From positions 3,284,001 through 3,348,000 of the forward strand of contig OU612069.1 in the NCBI GenBank assembly GCA_914767715.1: a DNA stretch of 64,000 nt, in the 5' to 3' direction. The DNA is from Membranipora membranacea. Taxonomy: Eukaryota > Bryozoa > Gymnolaemata > Cheilostomatida > Membraniporidae. A model generated the notes under the pieces. That model worked only from the letters and a program-made list of their open reading frames with translations. It made no database searches and was not told the origin of the DNA. Position numbers and translations under genes: made by a program. Shown one piece after another: positions 48,501 through 60,029 of this stretch; within the stretch, counting starts at the first letter, position 1, and each line of letters begins with the position of its first letter.

Positions 48501-51500
48501 CAATGAAGGAAAACTTACACAGGGAAAGAGAAGCTTCTGAACTCTACTAGTACTATTGCTACCGCTTGACTGAGTAATACCTCACTCGCTCACAATAAAC
48601 TAGGCGACTAGTTAGTTAGTAGGCGTTTAAACGCACCTGACTGGGCCGCAAACTTTGCTCTACAAGATTACAGTGTCAAGCATCCCATTAGTGCTGCGCC
48701 AACAACAAAAATTTTGCTCCATTGGTGGCACTTTGATTTTCATGTCATGAGGTAAAATTTGATGGTTGCAAATCAAACAGGGCGATTTTGAGCACCACAT
48801 TGGAGGACCATTGCGGCTGATTCCTCCATCAAACCTCCATCAAACAATTTTCTTTGCAATCTTTCTATAATTTTCAATAGCCGTCCGCAACATATCAGGT
48901 CTGCTAACAATTTAAAGTCATTCCCAAAATATCCATTTATGTATTTCATGTCTAAGACATAACCATTTTCATTGTTAGTCTTTATCTTCCATATTTCTTC
49001 GTTATTTATTTATTCCATACTTATTTATTTTTTATTTTATCTTGGCACAATAGGAAGAACATAATTTTAATGATGAAGATTGCTTGTCAATAAACGTTTA
49101 AAAAAGAAATTCCACAATGGTTTACCTAAGGACAATATACCAGCTTCAACCCGCACAGATTGATCCAAGGCCTATGTAAAATTATAGTAGAGAGCTGCAA
49201 AATTTTCATATGTTTGTGTTAGCAGTCATGTGAAGCCGCCCACAACTCATAAGAATGCAATCACTAATAGATATTGCAAATATATCAATTGTGGTGCTGC
49301 GTACAAGTTGCTAAATTATATCGCGTTAATTATTACTTCATTGCCTCTCAACAGGGCTGGCTTGGTAAAACATATACTCGAAAATAATCAGCTATGCGCC
49401 CAGCACTAGCCTCACAATATGAAAATGAAGTCCATGATATTCAAACCAGGGTACCAGCAATTAAGTTTTTTGTGGTTTGTATGGACAAAAAACCTCAGTG
49501 TACTTTTTTGGGACAATGCCAATTCAAAGAAGCCATTATACTTTTTTTGTAATTGCTCATTATTTTATCTCGAATATTGTCAATAGAAAATTGCTTGGAA
49601 GTTTTCTGCCATACCTTCGTAAACTTAACTCAGCAAATAATTGCAGTTTGCAGCTCAGTTTTAGACTCATTCAATCGATACGCTGTATAAAATGCGCTTC
49701 GGTAGGCAGCTGGTAGGGTGCGAGGCTGGTCAGAGCACGGACCACAGGGATCAGGTCCTGATTTCCTACCTGGTCCCAAGGGAATGTACATGATATTATC
49801 TCTCTATCAATACAGGCCTAGATATTTGTTGTAATAATGCCAGCTGGACACTCTGGCATAAAAGTGAGATTCAGATTTGGCGAGGTCTTTTTTAAATATC
49901 TGAGAGACTTTGATCAGATTAGGCCTTAATAACACCAGTTATGTGTGTATGGGAAATATTCATTTGATGGAAGGATTTATCATGAAGGTCAACTTAATAC
50001 GCAGAGTGTCACCGCAAAACAAAAACAAGGCCATAAGTTGCCCAAGGACACCAAAAGTTTGATTGTAAAAACTTTTGGCTAGATACAAATTTCTGACATA
50101 ACAAACACAGAGACCTAAGTCTGGGTGTCGCAGTTAGCTTATCGAATGAAAAAGCATTTAGACTAAAGGGAACTATTGTGTTTTGCTGGCTAGAAAAAGA
50201 CTTGGGGAAGCAACATTTTTTCCGCAATCTTTCACACGAGTGCTGGTGTCTTTGGAATTATCCGCTCGTTTGACAAAGTCGCGCAAACAGAACAGATCAA
50301 CGAACTTTGTGGAGTATTTAGCTTGGTATAAATCAAAGAAGGTCAAAAAGATGTACAACAAGATTGTGATTTAACGATTAAACATTTGGTGTGACTGTTC
50401 TCTTTTTTTGATGTACCGAAGCCCGTTTGTCAGCCATATCTAAGCTGATTAACCAGTGGCGGTATTAGACTCTTCAAACAAAGTAACGCTGTGATAACAG
50501 CTGATTGTGTGACCTTTGAATGCCAACTGAATGTAAGACACGCTCAGAGAGCATGGATTGCACTAGAACTCGCAGGGACTCACTGCTAAGGGTAGAACTT
50601 GACTCGCTGTCGTGACAGCCTGAGGACTCTGTATCTGTTGCCGATACCAGGTGGCGCCCACACCTTCTTTTGCTAGCCTGATATCTCCAGAAAACTAAGC
50701 ACGCTACCCCAATAATGACTGCAAAAACAATTAAACAGGTTGTGCAACAGAGGGGCTATATAGGTTCATAGGTGCGCTGCCAAAACGAAAACATAGACTG
50801 AGATATTTCAAGTTGCTATCCCAGTTAACAGTTCCCATACTTACCAGTGACAACACTGATTCAATGTGGATACAACTATCCGAGGTCAATCAGGGTCAAA
50901 AGGTTGGGGAGTCTTAACAATTTATTTGCCTTCTGAATAGTTGTACATCAAACAAGACTGTAATTTGAAATCTGAAGTTATAAAACGTCTCCTATAACAG
51001 GAAATGCAACATTTTCCTTGGCAGCACTGGAGAACAGTTCAAGAGCTAATGGTTATCCATCAAGATTCCTATTTCATGCCCGGAAACAACCAAGATGAAA
51101 GAGTGTTAGTATTTTCTCAATGTTAATCTACCAAAGTATAGTAAAGTATTTGATATTTTATAATTCATTTGATAGGCATTGAAAATCTGTGTGAACCATA
51201 AAATTTGTTATCTCACATCGTTTTGTTGGTTCAACTATTTTTGAATAATCACAATAAAAATTATGACTCAGGCTTGGCTAGAATATCCTAGCTTCATGTA
51301 ACACACTCACCTAGTACGGCTCCAGCTAAGGGAGCAATAATGTAGATTTCCAATTTTGTTTTGTCTTCCTGCGGCCCTATCAAGATGGTGGCATTTGTAG
51401 TTGGTTCTAAAACACAGCACAAGCATAAGAAGTCAATTTTTGGCACAATAAAAGTATGCAGCTAAAAATTTCAGAACGCAAGACTAAAACCAAAATCAGT

Positions 51501-54500
51501 AGTGCTGCAGCTATACTTTCAGAAGACTAGTAATTAAATGTCATCACAAATCATGTGAGTTGTAAGTCATCATCCAATGGTAATAAGATCTTGGCAAGGA
51601 TTTATATCTGGTTAGAATCCCGTGATTTATCTGGATCCTTCTGTGCACCTTTATAGTGTAGATTGTGAGATATTAATGTATAGAAAGTGTAAGTTTAAAG
51701 GTTATAGATCATGTAGTAGCCCCTGAAAACACCATGTGCATGATGATGTGTTGACTATGCTAGGAGACCCCAGATCTTACCAGTTATTTTGAACTTGAAG
51801 GCAGCCATATTTGTTTCAGAAACATCCTGGAGAAAGCTAGAGAAAGAACTCCCAAAACCATACCAATCTATAAGCCCAGCAACTAGTGCGAAACCTTGTA
51901 AAGCCAAGCTATAGGAAATATATCCATATGAATCCTCAACCAGGTCTTATTTTTAATCAAGTAAAGTTGGTCAGACAGACGGATGTGTAAACTAGTCAAC
52001 AAAATCTACAGATACTTTACTAGACATCCCAGCACACACATACTGACCACTAAGCCCAACATATTTCATTCCAAAATCCAAAACAAGGTTTAATACGTTA
52101 TCACGACAGTTCTCCAAACAATATTTTGCCTACCATGTAAACAGAGTCTGTCTCGGTAGCAGCAGTCAGTCTTTGCTCATGGATGAGGCAGAGAGATTCC
52201 TTTTGACTGAATACAACCTATACTACTTCCTCAAAATGGTTGCCGGCTTGGGCTTGACTTAACAATAAAACCGCGCTAAATCAATAACAAGCAACGAAAA
52301 GAAACTGAATCTACTTTTCCTTGTCACGAAAGTTGAAAATGACTCTGTGGTAATTCCACCTGGCAAAGGTTTAGTGAATGGCAATTTTAGGTGCATGCAA
52401 ATATGCCAGAATGGCCTAATGTGTTTTCAATTGAAAGGTGGCCCAGAGTTCAATGCATTCTCCCAATGGGCATTGGAATGAGGAAAAAATCACTGTTGCT
52501 AATGACGCTTTGCCAGTGAAAGAATAAACACAAGTATCGGGTAGACAACTCTGACAAATTAATAACGCTGTTGCAACAGGACTGGCTGTGAAACTTCTTT
52601 GGAACATGCCCGAGTTATAATATTTGCACAAGTCCATAGCTCTACGCATAGTCAGGTGTGAAATTAGTCAGTGAAACCCAAATACGCAGGCACAGTTTCA
52701 GCTACACCAATTCGTGTATGAGTAAAACTTACATGCATTCTCACTAAGTCAGTGCAGAAGTGTACAGTCAAACCAATGTGCAGTGCATTAACAGCTAGCC
52801 AAGCTATGCATGCAGCGAGGCAAAAGAAAGAAAGATGTAATGAGCCTTTATTCTGATATACACCCAACAAACCAATGACAAGGACAGAATTGATGACGCC
52901 TTGCACCACAACCAAACATTGGAAAGCTAGCCAAATATGAGCTGAAAACTCCACCTTCACCTCAACTAAACAGTGCAATGTATGACCAAAGTACAAACGG
53001 CCCACAGGAAAATGCAGGGATAAAAGTAAAACTGGGGGACAGACTGCTATAAACAGCTTAACAAGGTTAGGTTAAAAATGCTCTTAGGCTTTTACCATCA
53101 ATGACCAGGCCGCTAATGCTGCTGCCGCTAGTGCTACCGATGTCTGCACTGACAGGAACCAACAGACCTGAACCAGTCACAGAACCTGTGACATCATACC
53201 ACTCACTGACTTCTGCTTTTACAATTGTTGTGTTTTCTAGAAAAAGTCACATGTCACAAAAGGATTTATAAGAGGGATTTAAGTTGGTGTGAAACTGAGA
53301 TTGTTAATTTTGGATATAAACTTGCATTCATTAACTTATATGAGTTTACATTACCATCTTCTCAAGCAAGGCAACCATCTGTCTTTCTCAAGAGTGCACC
53401 TTCTTAATGTGGACCTGGTGAACTGCTCTACCTGTATACATCAGGGATCAACCAAGCCGAAGCCTCTACGTCTCATTCAGACTAAGTATTAGCTCAGACT
53501 AAGACTAAGTATTAGTCTGAGCTCCCTAGACTCTTGCCCAGCCTCCGACAGTTCAAATCTGGGTAATTTTGTGTGATAGTTATTAAACTACCTCTAACAT
53601 TGCCAATGGTTACACCATTGCTAGTACTTGTATAACACTTCTGATTATCACTTACATAAATATGGAATGTCAAACATTTTGACATCCTTATCAGTAAATG
53701 TTTCATTTCACAGATATTTTTAGAGGCAGAGCCAGAGCACATGTATGTGAAAGTACCCCATCAGGAGTGATTTATCACACATGTATTGCGAATGGGAACC
53801 AGCCAAACCCGGGATCTTGCACCTTTAAATCTGACTATGGTTGACCCTTTAGAAAACTTCAACAATAAACGATACAGAGATTTGCAGGGAGGTTGATCAC
53901 GTTGTATGCAGGTTTAATTGTGACTGATATATCAAGGGGATTACTTTATTATGCTTATTATCTCAATTTGCACTGATATGGCCGCCAATGACCTGGTGAA
54001 AAACACTAGGCTTATATCAGAGAGTAGTGTCTGAGAGTTTTTAGGTCAGAGAAGAGCTCTCCTTATGAGTAATTTGCCGTCATGTTAGAGAGGCCAATCG
54101 GGGCCTGCATAGAAAACATTCCTGGAAGCTATTGTTATTTTTCATTCTGCGCATGCTCAGCTCTGGGCATGAGCTGATCTCTGCAAAATTGAGTCTCGGA
54201 ATTCCGAAGCCATCTGATTGGCTACCTGTTCTGGTGACATACTCTCCAAAGCGTGCGGATTTGTTATTAATAGTTATCCTCTCTTGTCATTATTAGCTGA
54301 TTTTGATTGACAGTTTATGCAGGGGACATCCCATTTCCCCTTTCCAAAGTTGCAATCAGAACCCAAACTGAACTCATTGTTCTTGCACATGCGCAAATTT
54401 AAGTCACGCATGATGCATACTTAGCCTTACGACACCTGCTTTGTGGTAATGATAGCCTAGTTTATCAGTGATCTACATGCCCAGTCAGATCACGAGAGTC

Positions 54501-57500
54501 AGTATGGTTATTTTGTACTACTATCTTACTAGGAATGACAATGAATGGGTATAGCATTGATTTGGCATTTGATTTCCAAGCTATTTGTACAATACACTTG
54601 CAAATTGTGTACAAACTCTATTAATCCATAAAGTTACTCTATAATAGAAATGCTTGATTTTTGTCCAGGCCTTTGTATTTGAATGAAATGCATGGACATG
54701 TTTTGCAGGATTATTCTATTGAACTGTTTTAGGTCAATTGAGAGTTTAACTATTGTTAGCTATCTGCTGTTGTCAAATAAATCGTCACTGTGCGCTCATA
54801 TATAGCTGCTAGTAAATAGCTAAAGCCAGGTCAATCCAATATAGCCTTGTTCAAGGCCTCACTTGAGCGGTAGATATTAGATTACATTATGACAAACAAA
54901 TATCACACTGATGTTATGAAATTGCCCAGAAGTCCAATTAATAATCTAATATCTTATCAAGGAGTCTCTAACTCCTTGATCTGATATGACTGTCTTCGAA
55001 CTCAACTCACGCAACTCATGCAAACTTTTTCTAATGTAAAGAAGTTACAACTAGATCCTAATTCCAAGACAAAAGCTGATACATGTCTTGTCCCAGTGGA
55101 GCAAGGGGTCAAGCAGGTTCAACTCAAGGTGATAATTAGGAAGTGGGCTAGCCTGATTGGTGCTAGAAATAGCAGGAGAGTATCAAATACAGATATCTAG
55201 GCATCAACTCAGCAACATAGGCCTCACTTAATTTCTGTCCAGATATATGTTGATAATGAGAGGCCTTAGAGGAGGTTAGGCATGAGGTAGCAGTGGATAG
55301 GTGAATCACAGGGATTACCATACCCTGACGAAAAGCCCCCCAGAATGAACAACACACAGTGGCACGCATACCACTGTAAATTACACAGGTCTTCAGCTAG
55401 AAACCATGAATCAATCGCTGTTTCGAGGCCTCCTAATGGCTGGACCCAGAAGCATGACACCACCCCTGTGTGTTGATGACATCTCAATCAATCACAATTC
55501 TACCCCTCGATGGTGCATATTTGTCAATTTCGATATTTTTGACATAATGGATGCATGGCCGATGGCAATAAATTCTTTCGGTAAATGAGAGGTGAAAAGT
55601 AGAGTGTTAGTTGGTTCGATCAGGGTGAAAGGGAAGCCGTCTTACCTGCATCAGATCTGCACAGCTCATCAGGTAGTGTTATATTCCAGTTGCAAGGACT
55701 ACAAAAAACACAAACACAATGATTAAGGCTTTAACCTGATTAGGTCAATGGCCAGTGGTGTCTTGGGGCCAGTTACTGGTCAAAGACTTTTTGTTGGTTA
55801 AAAAAAATGGCAAGGTATAGTCACTCACCACATTCTGAAGAATGGGCGGCGATATAGCGGGTGCCTTAGGGGCTAGGTCGCAATGTCTGCGCCATTATGC
55901 TCTCAGTTTGTAGGAGGGTCGCATCACACCTGGGGGTCCAGTAGTCAGTGGACTGCAGTGGGTTTTGAACCTTTGACCTTCAACATTTGCTTGCTGAAGG
56001 AACGACCCTCTAAGCCACCCCCTACCCCAGTCTCACAGATTACTATTGTTATAGGATTTTATATGTAACGAAATTGTATCTTGCACCCTTTTTGGAAGGA
56101 TTCGGTGGAACTGATGTCTATTGAGCAGATCCAGTACAAGCTATGTGATACTGACTAGATGATGTGTGACACATCATAGAGCCAGTTCCCGGTTTGATGA
56201 AATTACTTATAGTTAGAGGACAGCAACATCAAATAGTCCTCACAGAGTGTTCTTTTTTCCATGCTCTTAAGTTGCCCTTTCATCAGAAATAGCTTTAATT
56301 GGAAGCTTCAAAGAAAAATTCCACCATTCCACAATATCATTTCAATCCTTACAGTTCCGAATTTTCTACCTGGATGATGCAATGGGGAGGGAGGGGGACT
56401 GGGATGCTTAGGTTGGTGTCAAGGTGCCAATACAACATATCAAATGATTCAAGTTCAAAACATTCCCTCTTTCACCCTGACCACATTATTGATAAACTAT
56501 GGTTCCCAGGTTTGTATTTGGATAGACCCAATCTCAAGTTCGCTTTATCAGTAAAAGAATACATGTTCCTATCTACGAACATCCACAAAATTAGTGAAGA
56601 TAAGGGGTGGTATTTGCTCAGAAAATAGTTTTCTACTTATCACAAGCTGGAATGGCGGGCAATATATCAGGTTTGATCATCGAAGTGACACCAAGTAAGC
56701 ACATGGTGAGCAAAGTTGGGGCAGGCTGGAGCCCCTCCTCCTTCGAGCCTTCTGGGTGTGCCAAACAATGGGCTGATTTTAGTAACTGCTTTAAGTCTTT
56801 GTTATGGAAGAGAAGTCATGGGCAACACAATTAGAGATTTCAAATGTTCATGAAAAAATCTCTCTATGATAAATAGTATGTAAGTAGTGTAAGCTATAGA
56901 CTTGATGTAGATTGGGTAGGAGAGTTGAGTCTATGGTGTAGGCCTACTGACATATCAAATTTCACTCAAACAAAAGCTCAGGGTAATCCTACTCCTGGAA
57001 ACATGAAATCTTCAAATAAAAATATTAGCCTAGACTAAACTAACACCTTCACACTTTTATATTATAGCTTGTGACATGCCAAAAGCTTTTAAGAAATTAC
57101 TGAATATAACAACAACACTCTGCCAGTCACACTCGTTGTCGGTATACCTGACACAAGTATCAATATAGCCATGAATATTTTAGTACCTTGGATTGCACAA
57201 GAGAAAACTGTTGTGATGAAAACCTAAGGCACTGGAAAAGACTTTTAAAGACTACAGAAACACTAAAGCTATAGTCTGGCAGCTAGTTCTTAGGAAGATA
57301 TGCAGTTAGATAAATGTAAAGCGGGCTGCTAGACTATATATTGCTTCAGTTTTTCTGTGGTCTTAAAGTTTGACATACAGAATCGAGATTAAACTCAATG
57401 ATTAAGTTTTCAATGACGAGGTTGTTCACGATGGTTGGTCTAAAACCATTGGTGAACAACCTCAACCTCATCCATGGCACTGCTCACTTAGCCTTGTCAT

Positions 57501-60029
57501 GGTGGCTAATTTTGTTTTCAAAACAAAAAAAGTAGCCGCGTGACAAGGCTATGGCTGACTATTAATACCTCGCTCTTTCAGTATCATCTTAAAATCCGTC
57601 GAAACCAAAACATGATAATACTATACAGCTGTGCTGGGACAGCTGGTAGTAGCATTACATGTCCCAGCACAGTTGTTCGAGCTCCAAAGGGGTTTCATAT
57701 GTTGACTTACGTGCCAAGGGTGGTACAGTTGTAACACTCTATGACCAATAGATTAGAGCTGTTCATGGTATCCAAGACTGGTATATACCCATCCTCACAT
57801 GTAACTATAAACTTTGAGCCGAGAGTTACGATGAAGTGTTTGTCACTGGCACCAGTCTGTTGGAGGGGTTGAAGGCTAGTAGCATTCACTCCAAGCTGCT
57901 CCAAAGCGTCCGCTGAGCACTCTAAATGAGTAAGAGGAGCATTTAGTTCAGTCATTCAGATCAGGAACACAAACTAAGATAAATTTAATGATCACTTGCT
58001 GCCACAAGGTACCATTTTTATCTTGAACGAGGAAATCTTTTGGTCATTATTCGTCAACTTCCCTTGATGTAAGATGAAGCAGGGAGACCTGCCAGGATTA
58101 CAGGTCACTTGTTGTTTGCTGTATCACGATGATATTAGAATAACTGCCAGAGTAATATAATGGAAAATTAAGTGATGCAATGGGCCTAGGGCATGGTACT
58201 CAATCCATTTGAACAAACCTGACAGTCTGCCAAATTCAACTCAATTCAACAGCACCTGTGAACCGTAGCCTAACTTTAGTATGAGCATTGGAGACTGAGG
58301 AGGTATACACCTGAGGGTGCTGGGGGCTGGAACAATCAATTTTGTAAGCTCCCCCAATAGGACTCAAACCAACAACTCCCACGGCACCAATCGCCTGGCA
58401 GTGAATAGCAAGTGCGCTAACCAATTGCACCATCTCATGTAGAGCTGACCACCCTAGACTGTTATACTTCAAAACTAGTGTACAGTTAAATTATACTTAC
58501 GTGGGACCTGAGGTACGGCACTGTACATATACCGTGCTTCACCAAGTCGTTCACTGCCACATACACCATCTAGTATTCTCTCATCGGGCTCATTGGGGTC
58601 TTTAAAAGAGCATTCTTCACAGACTTTTGAATCAGATTCAGTATTGTATTCCCTGTTAATGACAAAACTCATGGAATAAGGTTGTTGGTATCACTCTCAA
58701 TCAACTCAACTCAATCAACTTTAGAACATTGCTACAAGGTTCATTAACATCACATGACAGTTGAGTTGGGAAGGATACTAAAAAGGTACTTTTTCAATTA
58801 TAGTTATACAAGAGACTATAGATATAGAGACCTTCCACTTGCCCATAAAATGCGAATAGCCAATCAGCTGTATTTAACGGTCACGCCCACTTCTGGTTGT
58901 AAAGTAAGCGCTGCTGCCTTGGACAGCAATGGGTTTCTCAATAAAATTTCAGGTTTTTCTGCCTTGGACAGCAATGGGTTTCTCAATAAAATTTCAGGTT
59001 TTTCACGACCCAATTTTATGCAGCCCCCGACCCGTTCGAGAAAATCGCGTAGTCGCGAAAACAATTTCCACCCCTATATTCATTACTTTCCTCATTTGTA
59101 CAATAATAAGGAACGCTCTACATATAGTCACAGTATTTGGATATAGTATATTGGAATTCCCCAACCATTGCATTTGAGTGAGCTCCAATAAATAAATTCC
59201 CCACTGCAGAGATGAAAATACTGCACACCCATATTTGAATGTACGATTTATGGCGAGGTTGCGGGCCCCCAGGGACTTTGCAATATGTGGATGCGGCCCC
59301 CTCGATGAAAAGGTTGGGCACCTCTGATCTATAGTCTCTGGTAATACAAAATAGGGCCTTTTTTGTAACTTTGAGTGAAAATCAGTTACAACTTGGCCAT
59401 TTGCTGTTAATAAAACCTTAGGCCTATGGCAGTTTTCTAAATTAGACTGAGAACTCTAGCATGATACCATAAATCTGATTCCTTTACAATCTGTTTGAGC
59501 GTAACAGAGCCAAAAGGGCAAAAAGACAAAAGTCATGGATAATTACACACCAACCACATAGTCTTGGTACCGATACCATGATCTTACCAAAGTTAAAAAC
59601 ATGCAGTCAATGCGCTGATAGACTCAATCAAGGGTGACTATATAAAAGAAATGTTTTGACAGTGACAGTGTGAAGGACAGTTGGACAACACCTAGTTTAA
59701 GTGCTCAAACTGGATAGCTGGCTGTGGCAATTCATTATCAACCACTTCCCAACAAGGCTGGGAAAGCGGTTGATAATGAAATGCTACTACCACTATCCCA
59801 ACACAGTGTTTAAGCGCTTTAACTAGACACAATACCCAAAGTCAACTATCGATCATGATTATTTGACAGGTTATTTCACAACTCACCACCACTTGCATTC
59901 TCCTTCAGAGTTGGCCCAACGGCAATTATCGCAGTTTTCCGAGTAAATTTTTGCATCAGCTTGAGATATCATCCAAATAAGAGCCATAAGGACAGTGGAT
60001 GTCCATACCAAACTTGCGCCCACCGACAT
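36464..60029 (-). CDS. large 16-exon type I membrane receptor-like protein
   Basis: Assembled by eye with GT-AG sites and matching phases. Exons: 59887-60029, 58501-58652, 57711-57921, 55646-55698, 53096-53212, 51311-51406, 50584-50718, 47661-47725, 45427-45523, 43151-43387, 41261-41443, 40753-40812, 39900-39993, 37556-38882, 36678-36813, 36464-36594. This gives about 1,078 residues: a signal peptide (about 1-26), Cys-rich segment, a four-cysteine sushi-like module (about 99-175), a Ser/Gly stalk, one transmembrane helix (about 246-270) and an about 800-residue cytoplasmic tail rich in Ser/Thr/Pro/Asn. The tail has a duplicated EDNQTASG octet and a Pro/Tyr/His-rich region. Every junction keeps frame across 15 introns, which chance would not give. 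I cannot name a family. The extracellular plan (short Cys-rich part, single sushi-like module, stalk, TM) fits a cytokine- or TNF-receptor-like role, but this is inference. The last exon's frame is ambiguous. Confidence 0.8.
36678..36813 (-). CDS. receptor exon 15, with an amyloid-motif-like segment
   Basis: Flanked by TTTATGTTTGCAG and AAG|GTAAGTG. It encodes SGGGITLNVGEVGKISS and then an acidic/helical stretch. LNVGEVGKI loosely follows the RHIM pattern (hydrophobic-x-hydrophobic-G-x-x-x-x-hydrophobic) but lacks its Gln and Asn. Confidence 0.75.
37556..38882 (-). CDS. receptor exon 14: large low-complexity cytoplasmic exon
   Basis: 1,327 bp encode 442 residues. The first two-thirds are Asp/Asn/Ser-rich; the last about 90 are Pro/Tyr/His/Gln-rich (PPQYGGPQYTYPHHD, NYGWYPPYPHQHPPQG), prion-like in composition. 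A strong donor (ACA|GTAAGT) ends the exon at 37556; the open frame reads on to 37487 only by running into the intron. Confidence 0.8.
39361..39867. repeat. fold-back element in a receptor intron
   Basis: Inverted arms 39361-39537 and 39693-39867 share CTTAAAGTGTCTAGGAAAGC at the tips and GTCTAGAG-TATGTTATCTCCCC near the loop. The loop is 155 bp. Confidence 0.75.
41261..41443 (-). CDS. receptor exon 11 with perfect octapeptide repeat
   Basis: The 24-bp unit GAGGATAACCAGACAGCCTC (plus CGGG) is perfectly duplicated, coding EDNQTASG twice. It is in phase with the exons on both sides. Confidence 0.8.
43483..43687 (-). mobile_element. SINE family A, copy 3
   Basis: B box region GTGGGTTCTAACCCCAC on the minus strand (one change). 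The body has CAAACAGAGAGCAACCTGGC and GCGGCCTCACCACTAAGG. It lies in an intron of the receptor gene. Confidence 0.75.
44829..45382. mobile_element. long fold-back element, family F1, copy 1
   Basis: The arms are about 150 bp (44829-44967 and 45238-45382) with tips reading ATTGTGAAGGAATCAGG. Homology between the halves continues, more weakly, almost to the centre (GTCCAGTGGCAGAC against GGCTGCCACCAGAC), so the whole unit folds on itself. It lies in a receptor intron, about 45 bp from exon 9. Confidence 0.75.
45427..45523 (-). CDS. receptor exon 9, with RHIM-like NIFQINVPGNVQNL
   Basis: Defined by GTTTGTTTTTAG| and |GTAAGTTT; its length of 97 bp is exactly what phase continuity between exons 8 and 10 demands. 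It encodes the juxtamembrane-distal tail segment VVNIFQINVPGNVQNL. Confidence 0.75.
46271..46422 (+). CDS. possible exon or gene fragment on the opposite strand
   Basis: An open frame between an acceptor-like ATTTCATTCAG and a weak donor (TTTG|GTAGGC) reads CVIDIKHDLPGYSDLLLLRN then FVEDIETEAFLHCGHDDIFG. The composition looks protein-like and structured. I do not recognise the family. It could be a retrocopy fragment or chance. Confidence 0.25.
46840..47045 (-). mobile_element. SINE family B with extended 5' segment, copy 3
   Basis: Minus strand: GGTGGCTCGCTATTCACTGC and a diverged B box, preceded (higher coordinates) by the same GCATCATCAACCCATT segment as in copy 1. Confidence 0.65.
47149..47262. 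other. 114-nt hairpin element
   Basis: The inner stem CCTGCGTTTACGGT (47182-47195) pairs perfectly with ACCGTAAACGCAGG (47212-47225). The outer arms GCAATGGGTCATG... and ...CATGGCCCATTGC are also complementary with a few mismatches. Confidence 0.7.
47838..48009. repeat. about 93-bp tandem duplication
   Basis: Two copies share ATGGCGCAAnTTGnCTGCAA and GGTATGGAACGT/GGATATGGAACGT, diverged by substitutions and small gaps. Confidence 0.65.
51311..51406 (-). CDS. receptor exon 6: start of the transmembrane helix
   Basis: Encodes stalk with Asn-Ala-Thr sequon and ends LEIYIIAPLAGAVL, in phase with exon 7, which continues VIIGVACLVFWRYQASKRR: a hydrophobic helix followed by a basic stop-transfer. 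Confidence 0.85.
52733..52965 (-). CDS. candidate exon of a multi-pass membrane protein nested in a receptor intron
   Basis: Between GCACTGTTTAG| and |GTAAGTTTT on the minus strand lies a 233-bp frame with two to three hydrophobic spans: VVVQGVINSVLVIGLLGVYQ, a short KGSLH loop, then FFCLAACIAWLAVNALHIGL. The LG-x-x-G-x-YQ and W-x-x-x-N pattern recalls NKAIN-type tetraspan proteins, but only loosely. Its phase does not require it in the receptor transcript. It could be an alternative exon, a nested gene or a relic. Confidence 0.35.
55836..56028 (-). mobile_element. SINE family A, copy 4
   Basis: The diverged head (GGTTCAAAACCC B-box region) is followed by the family body CAGGTGTGATGCGACCCTCC and AAACTGAGAGC, with GCCGCCCATTCTTCAGAATG at the end. 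Confidence 0.65.
57418..57674. other. cluster of three hairpins in a receptor intron
   Basis: 57418-57463: GAGGTTGTTCAC...GTGAACAACCTC, about 20 bp of stem. 57489-57551: TAGCCTTGTCATGGTGGCTA pairs with its partner and the stem extends through TTTTGTTTTCAAAACAAAA. 57627-57674: CTGTGCTGGGAC...GTCCCAGCACAG. They sit within 260 bp, beside the splice donor of exon 3. This could be a microRNA-like cluster or three small MITEs. Confidence 0.5.
57711..57921 (-). CDS. receptor exon 3: sushi/CCP-like module
   Basis: Carries three of four cysteines of a CCP-like pattern (QCSAD, FIVTCEDGYIPV, VIECYNC), with the next one (TPC) in exon 4. The GSKFIVTCEDGY phrase is typical of sushi domains; the usual Trp before the last Cys is missing. 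Three N-glycosylation sequons are present. Confidence 0.7.
58314..58438 (-). mobile_element. SINE family B, copy 4
   Basis: Minus strand: AATTGGTTAGCGCACTTGCT, TTCACTGCCAGGCGATTGGT and GATTGTTCCAGCCCCCAGC. Only the head and proximal body are kept. Confidence 0.7.
58916..59003. repeat. 45-bp perfect tandem duplication
   Basis: GCCTTGGACAGCAATGGGTT and the following 25 bases are repeated exactly, back to back. Confidence 0.9.
59240..59323 (-). mobile_element. hAT-like terminal sequence
   Basis: On the minus strand CAGAGGTGCCCAACCTTTTC starts a segment resembling the common hAT terminal inverted repeat, followed by GGGGGCCGCATCC. The opposite end was not found. Confidence 0.4.
59695..59823. 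mobile_element. hairpin MITE family M1, copy 2
   Basis: The same termini (GTTTAAGTGCTCAAAC / GTTTAAGCGCTTTAAC) and inner arm TTCATTATCAACC as in copy 1. It is flanked by TA on both sides and lies in intron 1 of the receptor gene. Confidence 0.7.
59887..60029 (-). CDS. receptor exon 1: start codon and signal peptide
   Basis: ATG at 60029-60027. A hydrophobic run (VWTSTVLMALIWMISQADA) is followed by KIYSENCDNCRW. It ends at a good donor TGGTG|GTGAGT in a phase that fits exon 2. Confidence 0.85.

Larger units (their letters stand above)
58671..59500. mobile_element. fold-back element family F1, copy 2, with secondary insertion
   Basis: The left arm (58671 to about 58820) and right arm (about 59328-59500) match the arms of the 44829-45382 copy. 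AGAGACTATAGAT (58809) and ATCTATAGTCTCT (59327) mark the inner ends. The loop holds a 45-bp tandem repeat and a hAT-like terminus. The left tip lies about 20 bp from the acceptor of receptor exon 2. Confidence 0.6.

Noticed and set aside
49700-49770. Possible third tRNA-type SINE head
   Set aside because: The B-box-like GGTCCTGATTTCC is too far from consensus and I found no second copy.
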